Positions 57,406 through 64,000 of a DNA stretch of 64,000 bases are shown here, in pieces. The notes under the pieces were generated by a model. That model worked only from the letters and a program-made list of their open reading frames with translations. It was not told the origin of the DNA and did no database searches. Within the stretch, counting starts at the first letter, position 1; every line of letters starts with the position of its first letter. The position numbers and the translations under genes are program-made. Origin of the DNA: Paraburkholderia oxyphila NBRC 105797 (GTDB lineage Bacteria > Pseudomonadota > Gammaproteobacteria > Burkholderiales > Burkholderiaceae); the NCBI RefSeq assembly GCF_000685075.1, contig NZ_BAYD01000049.1:1-64000 (forward strand), in the 5' to 3' direction.

Positions 57406-58335
57406 ATGGATCTCGCCGCGCTCGCGATCTTTCGCGCCGTGGTCCGCGAAAACGGCGTGACGCGGGCCGCCGCCAAGCTCAACCGGGTGCAGTCGAACGT
57501 GACCACGCGCATCAAGCAGCTCGAAGATCAGCTCGGCACGCCGCTCTTCACGCGCGACGGCCGCCGCCTCGTACTCACGCCCGCGGGCGAGACGCTGCTG
57601 CCCTACGCCGAGCGGCTCCTCGCCCTGGCCGACGAGGCGCGCCACGCGCTCAAAGCGGGCGCTCCATGCGGACGCCTGCGGCTCGGCGCGATGGAAAGCA
57701 TGGCGGCCAGCCGCCTGCCGGGCGTCCTCGCGCGCTATCACCAGAACTGGCCGGAGGTCACGCTCGAGCTGGAGACCGGCACCACGGGCCACCTGATCGA
57801 GCGCCTGCGCGAATTCGAGGTGGACGCCGCGCTGATCGCGACGCCGCTCGCCGGCCCGCCCGACGCCGAAGTGTTCGACTACGTGCGCGTGTACCGCGAG
57901 GAGCTCGTGATGATCACGCCGCGCGGCCATCGGCCGATCCGGGCGCCAGGCGACGTCGCGCTCTCGACGCTCGTGGCGTTCGAGCGCGGCTGCGCCTACC
58001 GCAACTATGTGGAGGCGTGGTACCTGGAACACGGCATCCGGCCCACGCGCGTGCTGGAGCTCGGCTCGTATCACGCGATCGTCGCGTGCGTGGCGGCAGG
58101 CGCCGGCGTGGCCGTGGCGCCGCGCTCCGTGCTCGAATTGCAGCGCAACGCCGACGAGGTGGCGATCCACTCGCTCGGCAAGCTCGGTCAGATCGATACG
58201 CTGCTCGTGTGGCGGCGCGGGCATTTCTCGCCCGCGCTCGATGCCCTGAAAACGGCGCTGGTCGAGCATGCGCAAAGCGAATCGCGCGCTCGCGGCGATA
58301 CGGCTCGGGCCGAAGGCTTGCCCACGACCGCATGA
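57406..58335 (+). CDS. LysR-type regulator paired with the YbfB-type transporter
   Basis: A 309-residue regulator: winged helix-turn-helix at about 1-60 (VTRAAAKLNRVQSNVTTRIKQLE) and a substrate-binding domain. The ATG at 57406 follows AAGGAGAG; earlier in-frame ATG at 57367 lacks a site. Its divergent partner is the MFS gene at 55918-57255. Ligand unknown. A terminator shared with alaS follows. Confidence 0.9.
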   Translation: MDLAALAIFRAVVRENGVTRAAAKLNRVQSNVTTRIKQLEDQLGTPLFTRDGRRLVLTPAGETLLPYAERLLALADEARHALKAGAPCGRLRLGAMESMAASRLPGVLARYHQNWPEVTLELETGTTGHLIERLREFEVDAALIATPLAGPPDAEVFDYVRVYREELVMITPRGHRPIRAPGDVALSTLVAFERGCAYRNYVEAWYLEHGIRPTRVLELGSYHAIVACVAAGAGVAVAPRSVLELQRNADEVAIHSLGKLGQIDTLLVWRRGHFSPALDALKTALVEHAQSESRARGDTARAEGLPTTA

Positions 58336-58401
58336 CATGGGCTAACGCCGCCTGACGTACGCGCTGCGCCGGAGCGGCCTCGGCCCTGCGCGTGGAAATA
58401 A

Positions 58402-58431
58402 AAAAGGGCTGCCCTCACGGACAGCCCTTTT
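58402..58431. terminator. Bidirectional terminator between the LysR gene and alaS
   Basis: AAAAGGGCTG (58402-58411) and CAGCCCTTTT (58422-58431) with a 10-base loop, 66 bases after the LysR stop and 40 bases beyond the alaS stop. Confidence 0.9.
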
Positions 58432-58471
58432 CGCATCAAAGCGGCCTCTCAGCCGCGTTGCTACGGCCGCG

Positions 58472-61096
58472 TTACAGCTTCGCTTCGACCCAGCCCTTCA
58501 CGCCCGCAAGCGCGGCGCTCAGGTTGGCCGGCTCGGTGCCGCCCGCCTGCGCCATGTCCGGACGGCCGCCGCCCTTGCCGCCCACCTGCTGGGCGACGAA
58601 GTTCACGAGCTCGCCGGCCTTGACCTTCTTGCTGGCCTCGGCGGTCACGCCCGCGATCAGGCTGACCTTGCCGCCTTCCACGGCCGCCAGCACGATCGCC
58701 GCGCTCTTGAGCTTGTCCTTGAGCTTGTCGACGGTCTCGCGCAGCGTCTTCGAGTCCGCGCCTTCGAGCGTGGCGGCCAGCACGTGCACGCCGTTCACCT
58801 CGATGGCCTGGCCCGCGAGCTCGTCGCCCTGGCTCGAAGCGAGCTTCGACTTGAGCGCGCCCAGCTCCTTCTCGAGCGACTTGACCTGGTCCTGCACCTG
58901 CGCGATGCGCTGCGTGAGCTCCGAGGGCTGCGCCTTGAGCGCCGCGGCCGCCGCGTTCACACGCGCGTCGAGTTCCTGCACGAAGCGCACGGCGTTGTCG
59001 CCCGTAATCGCTTCCACGCGGCGGATGCCCGCCGCCACGCCGCCTTCCATCACGATCTTGAAGAGGCCGATGTCGCCGCTGCGGTTCACGTGCGTGCCGC
59101 CGCACAGCTCGCGCGAGAAACCGAGGTCGAGCACGCGCACTTCGTCGCCGTACTTCTCGCCGAAGAGCGCCATCGCGCCGCCCTTCACGGCTTCGTCGTA
59201 GGGCAGCACGCGCACGATGCCGGGCGCGTTCGCGAGCACTTCCGCGTTGACGATTTCTTCTACGCGGCGAATCTCGTCATCGGTCATCGGCGCGTTGTGG
59301 GCGAAGTCGAAGCGCGTCTTGTCAGCGTCGACGAGCGAGCCCTTCTGCTGCACGTGCTGGCCCAGCACCTCGCGCAGCGCCTTGTGCATCAAGTGCGTGG
59401 CCGAGTGGTTGCGCGCCGTGCGGGCGCGGCGGATGGCGTCGATTTCCGCCTTCACGACGTCGCCCACCTTCAGCGTGCCCTGCTCCAGCGTGCCGTGGTG
59501 ACCGCTCACGTCGGCCTGGACCTTGAGGGTGTCGGCCACCGCGAAGCGCAGGCTCGCGTTCGAGATCACGCCCTGGTCGCCCACCTGGCCGCCCGACTCC
59601 GCGTAGAATGGCGTGTGGTCGAGCACGACCACGGCGTCCTGGCCGGTCTTCACTTCGTTGACCGAGGCGCCATCCACATAGAGCGCGACAATCTTGGCGT
59701 CGTCGAAGACGATTTCCTCGTAGCCGTGGAACGTGGTCTTCGCGCCCGAGTATTCGAGGCCCTGCGCCATCTTGAACTTGCCCGCGGCGCGCGCCTGCTC
59801 GCGCTGGCGCGCCATGGCGTCGTCGAAGGCCGGCTCGTCGACCGTGACGTTACGCTCGCGGCAGACGTCCGCAGTCAAGTCGAGCGGGAAGCCATAGGTG
59901 TCGTGCAGCTTGAATGCGAGCTCGCCGTCGAGCGTCTTGCCGCCCTTGGCGTCCAGATCCGCCAGCGCGGCTTCGAGGATCGACATGCCGTGCTCGATGG
60001 TCTCGAAGAAGCGCTCTTCTTCCTGGCGCAGCACGTCGGTCACGCGCGGTTGCGCTTCCTTCAGTTCCGGATACGCCGCGCCCATTTCCGCGACGAGATC
60101 GGCCACGAGCTTGTGGAAGAACCCTTGCTTGCGGCCAAGTTTGTAGCCATGACGGATCGCGCGGCGCACGATGCGGCGCAGCACATAGCCGCGGCCTTCG
60201 TTGCCCGGGATCACGCCGTCGACGATCAGGAACGAGCATGCGCGGATGTGATCGGCGATCACCTTCAGCGAGTTGTTCGTGAGGTCGGCGGTGCCCGTCT
60301 CGCGACCAGCGGCCTTGATCAGGTTCTGGAACAGGTCGATCTCATAGTTGCTGTGCACGTGCTGCAGCACGGCGGCGAGGCGCTCGAGACCCATGCCCGT
60401 GTCGACGCACTGCTTGGGCAGCGGCGTCATGTTGCCCTGGGCGTCGCGGTTGAACTGCATGAACACGAGATTCCAGATCTCGATGAAGCGGTCGCCATCT
60501 TCCTCAGGCGACCCCGGGGGGCCACCCCAGACTTCCGGGCCGTGGTCGTAGAACACTTCCGAGCACGGGCCGCAGGGGCCGGTGTCGGCCATCTGCCAGA
60601 AGTTGTCCGACGCATAGCGCGCGCCCTTGTTGTCGCCGATGCGGATGATGCGCTCCGTCGGCACGCCCACTTCCTTCGCCCAGATGTCGAAGGCCTCGTC
60701 GTCTTCCTTGTAGACGGTGACCGTGAGCTTGTCGGCCGGCAGGCCGTAGACCCTGGTCAGCAGCTCCCAGCAGTAGTGGATCGCATCACGCTTGAAGTAG
60801 TCGCCGAACGAGAAGTTGCCGAGCATCTCGAAGAACGTGTGGTGGCGCGCGGTGTAGCCGACGTTCTCGAGGTCGTTGTGCTTGCCGCCCGCGCGCACGC
60901 TGCGCTGCGCGGTCGTGGCGCGCGAGTACGGGCGCGATTCGGTGCCGAGGAACACGTCCTTGAACTGCACCATGCCCGAGTTGGTGAAGAGCAGCGTGGG
61001 GTCGTTGCCCGGCACGAGGCTCGACGAGCGCACGATCGTGTGGCCCTTCGACTCGAAGAACTTGAGGAATTTCTCGCGGATTTCGGCGGCTTTCAT
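58472..61096 (-). CDS. alaS: Alanyl-tRNA synthetase
   Basis: An 874-residue class II synthetase. N-terminal catalytic domain ([20 protein letters not shown]), tRNA-recognition region, editing domain with [11 protein letters not shown] and the zinc site [10 protein letters not shown], and a C-terminal DHHA1 domain ending in [15 protein letters not shown]. Charges tRNA-Ala and clears mischarged Ser and Gly. Full length. Confidence 0.98.
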   Translation of the reverse strand: MKAAEIREKFLKFFESKGHTIVRSSSLVPGNDPTLLFTNSGMVQFKDVFLGTESRPYSRATTAQRSVRAGGKHNDLENVGYTARHHTFFEMLGNFSFGDYFKRDAIHYCWELLTRVYGLPADKLTVTVYKEDDEAFDIWAKEVGVPTERIIRIGDNKGARYASDNFWQMADTGPCGPCSEVFYDHGPEVWGGPPGSPEEDGDRFIEIWNLVFMQFNRDAQGNMTPLPKQCVDTGMGLERLAAVLQHVHSNYEIDLFQNLIKAAGRETGTADLTNNSLKVIADHIRACSFLIVDGVIPGNEGRGYVLRRIVRRAIRHGYKLGRKQGFFHKLVADLVAEMGAAYPELKEAQPRVTDVLRQEEERFFETIEHGMSILEAALADLDAKGGKTLDGELAFKLHDTYGFPLDLTADVCRERNVTVDEPAFDDAMARQREQARAAGKFKMAQGLEYSGAKTTFHGYEEIVFDDAKIVALYVDGASVNEVKTGQDAVVVLDHTPFYAESGGQVGDQGVISNASLRFAVADTLKVQADVSGHHGTLEQGTLKVGDVVKAEIDAIRRARTARNHSATHLMHKALREVLGQHVQQKGSLVDADKTRFDFAHNAPMTDDEIRRVEEIVNAEVLANAPGIVRVLPYDEAVKGGAMALFGEKYGDEVRVLDLGFSRELCGGTHVNRSGDIGLFKIVMEGGVAAGIRRVEAITGDNAVRFVQELDARVNAAAAALKAQPSELTQRIAQVQDQVKSLEKELGALKSKLASSQGDELAGQAIEVNGVHVLAATLEGADSKTLRETVDKLKDKLKSAAIVLAAVEGGKVSLIAGVTAEASKKVKAGELVNFVAQQVGGKGGGRPDMAQAGGTEPANLSAALAGVKGWVEAKL

Positions 61097-61437
61097 GGCG
61101 TGCTGTATGGTCCTTCGGGGCGTTCAGTGCTGAATCTTGTGAGGTCGTCCGGATCCGCGCATGCGCCCAGATGCACCCGGATGCGCGCGGAATCGTCGAT
61201 GCTGAATCGACCGATTATACGGGATCGCCGCCCGCTCGCGGCGGCCCTGCCGGGCCATGTGCGCGCTCGCGACAGCGTGCCGTTTAGCTGGTCTGCGCGC
61301 CCGCTATGTTCCGCACTGCGGAACCTTGTACCGAAATTCACCATCTTCGGCGTGGATCGCTTAAGATGCGCGAATCGGTCGCCGCGCGTCCCGCGTGGAC
61401 GAACCCCAAGCCTCAGAACGACATTGGAAGACACAGC
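61097..61437. other. Divergent spacer between alaS and the CoA-transferase gene
   Basis: 341 bases. On the minus strand a TATAAT at 61214-61219 is the likely alaS -10, about 120 bases before its start, without a good -35. No coding sequence or RNA element is recognised; the rightward promoter could not be placed. Confidence 0.45.
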
Positions 61438-62658
61438 ATGGGCGCTCTCAGCCATATCCGCGTACTCGATCTCACCCGCGTCCTTGCTGGACCGTGGTGC
61501 GCACAGACCCTCGCCGACTTCGGCGCCGACGTGATCAAAGTGGAGCGCCCCGGCGCCGGCGACGACACGCGTCACTGGGGGCCTCCGTACCTGAAGACGC
61601 CGGACGGCGAGGACACCGGGGAAGCCGCCTACTATCTCGCGCCGAACCGCAACAAGCGCTCGGTGACGCTCGACATCGCGACGCCCGAGGGCCAGCGCAT
61701 CGTGCGCGAGCTCGCCGCGCAGAGCGACGTCGTGCTGGAGAACTACAAGGTCGGACAGTTGAAGAAGTACGGCCTCGACTACGAGTCGCTGCGCGCGGTG
61801 AAGCCCGATCTCGTCTACTGCTCGGTGACGGGCTTCGGCCAGACCGGGCCGTACGCGCCGCGCGCGGGCTATGACTTCATCGTGCAAGGCATGGGCGGCT
61901 TCATGAGCATCACGGGCGAGCGCGACAGCCTGCCGGGTGGCGGCCCGCAAAAGGCGGGCGTCGCGATCGCCGACCTCATGACCGGCATGTACGCGACCAT
62001 CGCCGTGCTCACGGCGCTCGCGCACCGCGACCGCACGGGCATCGGCCAGTACATCGACATGGCGCTGCTCGACGTGCAGGTGGCGATGCTCGCGAACATG
62101 AACACGAACTACCTCGCGAGCGGCACGCCGCCGGTGCGCTGGGGCAACGCGCATCCGAACATCGTGCCCTATCAGGCGTTCCAGACGAGCGACAGCTGGA
62201 TCATTCTCGCGGTAGGCAACGACGGGCAGTTCCGCAAGTTCGTCGAGGTCGCGGGCCGCCCCGAGCTCGCCGACGACGAGCGCTTCGCGACCAATCCCGC
62301 GCGCGTGCGCCACCGCGAGACGCTGGTGCCGATCGTGGTCGAGCTGATCCGCACGCGCACCAAGGCCGACTGGATCGGTGCGCTCGAAGGCGCGGGCGTG
62401 CCGTGCGGGCCGATCAACAACCTCGCGGAGGTGTTCGAGAACGAGCAGGTGGTCGCGCGCGGCATGCAGGTGGACGTGCCGCACCCCTCGGGCGCGGCGG
62501 CGCGGCTCGTGCGCAACCCCATCCGCATGAGCGAGACGCCGCCCGTCGTGACCAGCCATCCGCCGACTTTGGGCGAGCACACCGCGCAGGTGCTGCGCGA
62601 CGTGCTCGGCTACGGCGAGGAGCAGGTGGCGGCGCTGCGGAGCCAGGGCGTGGTCTAG
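61438..62658 (+). CDS. CaiB/BaiF family III CoA-transferase
   Basis: A 406-residue class III CoA-transferase that moves CoA between carboxylic acids through an aspartyl-CoA intermediate. IRVLDLTRVLAGPWCAQTLAD at the N-terminus is diagnostic; the catalytic Asp is D179 in GVAIADLMTGMYA. The substrate pair cannot be told from the sequence; succinyl-CoA:glutarate-type transfer is one option. The frame opens at 61306, but ATG 61438 begins the conserved part. Convergent with the RBBP9-type hydrolase. Confidence 0.88.
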   Translation: MGALSHIRVLDLTRVLAGPWCAQTLADFGADVIKVERPGAGDDTRHWGPPYLKTPDGEDTGEAAYYLAPNRNKRSVTLDIATPEGQRIVRELAAQSDVVLENYKVGQLKKYGLDYESLRAVKPDLVYCSVTGFGQTGPYAPRAGYDFIVQGMGGFMSITGERDSLPGGGPQKAGVAIADLMTGMYATIAVLTALAHRDRTGIGQYIDMALLDVQVAMLANMNTNYLASGTPPVRWGNAHPNIVPYQAFQTSDSWIILAVGNDGQFRKFVEVAGRPELADDERFATNPARVRHRETLVPIVVELIRTRTKADWIGALEGAGVPCGPINNLAEVFENEQVVARGMQVDVPHPSGAAARLVRNPIRMSETPPVVTSHPPTLGEHTAQVLRDVLGYGEEQVAALRSQGVV

Positions 62659-62695
62659 AACACATATGCCCACGCCGCTGGCCGCCGCGTGGGCG

Positions 62696-63280
62696 TCAAC
62701 CCTCCCCGCCCCTGCCCATCGACATCAGCCACTCGTACCCCTGAGGCCAGTCCCCAAGGCCGCTCTCGGCATTGATATGCCCGCGCAGGCCGATGTCGAT
62801 CCACCGGCTGCCCCACGCCTGCGCGCAGCGCTCTGAAAACGCCAACCCGCCATAAGGATCGTCGCGGCTCGCGACCACGGTGCTCGCAAACGGCAGCACC
62901 GGCACAGGTTCGAGCGGCACCGGGTCGAAGCCGCGCGCATCGCGCGGGAATGCGGGGCCGTGCGGGTCGGGCACCGCCACCAGCAGCGCACCGGCGACCT
63001 TCGCGAGCGTCGCCGCGCTCGCGTGACGCGCGGCCCAATGCGCGACCGTGAGACAGCCGAGGCTGTGCGCCGCCAGCCGCACGCCGCCCTCGCCCGCCGG
63101 ATCGGCGCGCAATGTGGCTTCGAGCGTGCGGCACCATGCGTCGCAATCGGGATGCATCCAGTCGGACATCGAAACGCGCGCAAACCCCGCGTGCGCCGCC
63201 TCCCAGCGCGTCTGCCAGTGCCCCGGCCCCGAGTTCATGTAGCCCGGCAACACCAGCACCGGTGGTTCGTTCATCGTCAT
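62696..63280 (-). CDS. RBBP9/YdeN-family serine hydrolase
   Basis: A 194-residue alpha/beta hydrolase. LPGYMNSGPGHWQTRW near the start, nucleophile Ser73 in AHSLGC, the acid in SRDDPY and the base in GHINAESGLGDWPQGYEW give a complete triad and assign it to this family. AAGGGA before the ATG at 63280. Divergent from glnS. Physiological substrate unknown. Confidence 0.88.
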   Translation of the reverse strand: MTMNEPPVLVLPGYMNSGPGHWQTRWEAAHAGFARVSMSDWMHPDCDAWCRTLEATLRADPAGEGGVRLAAHSLGCLTVAHWAARHASAATLAKVAGALLVAVPDPHGPAFPRDARGFDPVPLEPVPVLPFASTVVASRDDPYGGLAFSERCAQAWGSRWIDIGLRGHINAESGLGDWPQGYEWLMSMGRGGEG

Positions 63281-63339
63281 TCTTTCCCTTGCACGCAATC
63301 GGGCAAATGAGCGGCCCGCGCCACGCCCGCGAGCCGGGA

Positions 63340-63368
63340 CTGGCAGGCCTGGTTTCGTCAGGTAGAAT
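63340..63368 (+). promoter_or_regulatory. Possible glnS promoter
   Basis: CTGGCA (63340-63345), 17-base spacer and TAGAAT (63363-63368), about 70 bases before the glnS start. Confidence 0.35.
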
Positions 63369-63439
63369 GGAAGGCACTACCGGGCGCCGGGTAGCGACTT
63401 TCCTTATGTACCGCGCCCTCGAACGACTTCCCTTTTCGC

Positions 63440-64000
63440 ATGAATACCGAACGTAAAGACGCCGACCGCACGGACGCGCCTGCGGCATCCAATTTCATCC
63501 GCAACATCATCGACGACGACAACCGCTCGGGCAAGTGGGCGCAGCGCGTGGAAACGCGCTTCCCGCCGGAGCCGAACGGCTATCTGCACATCGGCCACGC
63601 GAAGAGCATCTGCCTGAACTTCGGCGTCGCGCAAAGCTACGGCGGCGTGTGCCACCTGCGCTTCGACGACACCAATCCTGAAAAGGAAAGCGTCGAGTAC
63701 GTCAATTCGATCATCGACGCCGTCACCTGGCTCGGCTTCGAGTGGAAGAAAGAGAACGACGATCGCGACTACCTGTTCTACGCGAGCGACTATTACGACA
63801 AGCTCTACGAATTCGCCGAGCTGCTGATCCAGCGCGGCAAGGCCTACGTGGACAGCCAGTCGCCGGAAGAGATGCGCGCGAACCGCGGCTCGGCCACGGA
63901 GGCGGGCAAGAACTCGCCGTTCCGCGAGCGTTCCGTCGACGAAAACCTCGACCTGTTCCGCCGCATGAAGGCCGGGGAGTTCGAGGAAGGCGCGCACGTG
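63440..64000 (+). CDS. glnS: Glutaminyl-tRNA synthetase, 5' part
   Basis: The first 187 residues of a class Ib synthetase; the gene runs past the window end with the frame open at base 64000. The HIGH motif is HIGH (50-53) in [15 protein letters not shown], followed by [12 protein letters not shown], typical of GlnRS rather than the related GluRS. About 400 further residues are expected beyond the window. Confidence 0.95.
   Translation, partial: MNTERKDADRTDAPAASNFIRNIIDDDNRSGKWAQRVETRFPPEPNGYLHIGHAKSICLNFGVAQSYGGVCHLRFDDTNPEKESVEYVNSIIDAVTWLGFEWKKENDDRDYLFYASDYYDKLYEFAELLIQRGKAYVDSQSPEEMRANRGSATEAGKNSPFRERSVDENLDLFRRMKAGEFEEGAHV

Noticed and set aside
58784-61534. 916-residue open frame antisense to alaS
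   Set aside because: Shadow of alaS with His/Val/Arg-rich composition and no domain.

Overview
The window is one continuous stretch of GC-rich bacterial chromosome (no rRNA, tRNA, CRISPR array, transposase or phage gene seen). Gene content and protein sequences point to the Burkholderiaceae, most likely Paraburkholderia, Caballeronia or Burkholderia. This rests on recognised families and neighbourhoods (MFS-acyltransferase fusion beside aroC, bifunctional IolC with a DUF2090 domain, YihY with a long C-terminal tail, NodT/FUSC/DUF1656/HlyD efflux operon), not on a database search. Base composition looks even throughout, and I see no clear sign of recent transfer.

Layout. 1-8.8 kb: ETF-ubiquinone oxidoreductase; a leftward group of CBS protein, MFS-acyltransferase fusion and aroC; then a MetY-type sulfhydrylase translationally coupled to an alpha/beta hydrolase, and a small DUF962 (Mpo1-like) membrane protein. 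8.9-14.1 kb: YihY membrane protein divergent from a WrbA-type quinone reductase and a DUF2069 protein, then an FAD-linked oxidase and a metallophosphoesterase. 14-20.5 kb: a LysR regulator divergent from a four-gene efflux pump (NodT lipoprotein, FUSC, DUF1656, HlyD). 20.7-28.5 kb: an orphan HyaD-like hydrogenase maturation protease with altered metal-ligand positions, PrpE-type acyl-CoA synthetase, an aromatic-acid type MFS carrier, MTA/SAH nucleosidase and a UvrD/PcrA helicase. 28.6-32.9 kb: valS, galU and a TusA-like protein.

33-45.5 kb is a complete-looking myo-inositol region. Leftward: an RpiR-type regulator, iolG and a second Gfo/Idh/MocA dehydrogenase. Rightward: a sugar ABC importer (binding protein, permease, single-domain ATPase) and iolC-iolD-iolE-iolB. 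The divergent promoter region holds a GGAA-N6-TTCC palindrome that resembles the IolR operator described in rhizobia. Import, oxidation (IolG), dehydration (IolE), ring hydrolysis (IolD), isomerisation (IolB), phosphorylation (IolC N-terminus) and probably aldol cleavage (IolC C-terminus) are all encoded; methylmalonate-semialdehyde dehydrogenase (iolA) is not in the window.

45.6-57.3 kb: a chemoreceptor, a fosmidomycin-resistance type MFS pump, an adenosine-specific kinase family protein paired with an Ap4A phosphorylase-like protein carrying a 15-bp repeat tract, a livHMGF-type ABC transporter without a binding protein and with a paired deviation in its two ATPases, a thioesterase, a Nudix hydrolase and a YbfB-type MFS protein divergent from its LysR neighbour. 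58.4-64 kb: alaS, a CaiB-type CoA-transferase, an RBBP9-type hydrolase and the start of glnS, which runs off the end.

The observations most worth a second look are the HyaD-like protein without visible hydrogenase genes, the asymmetric LivF/LivG ATPase pair, the adenosine kinase/Apa2 pair with its Ala-Asp repeat, the inositol operator, and a 50-residue candidate membrane peptide at about 14 kb.
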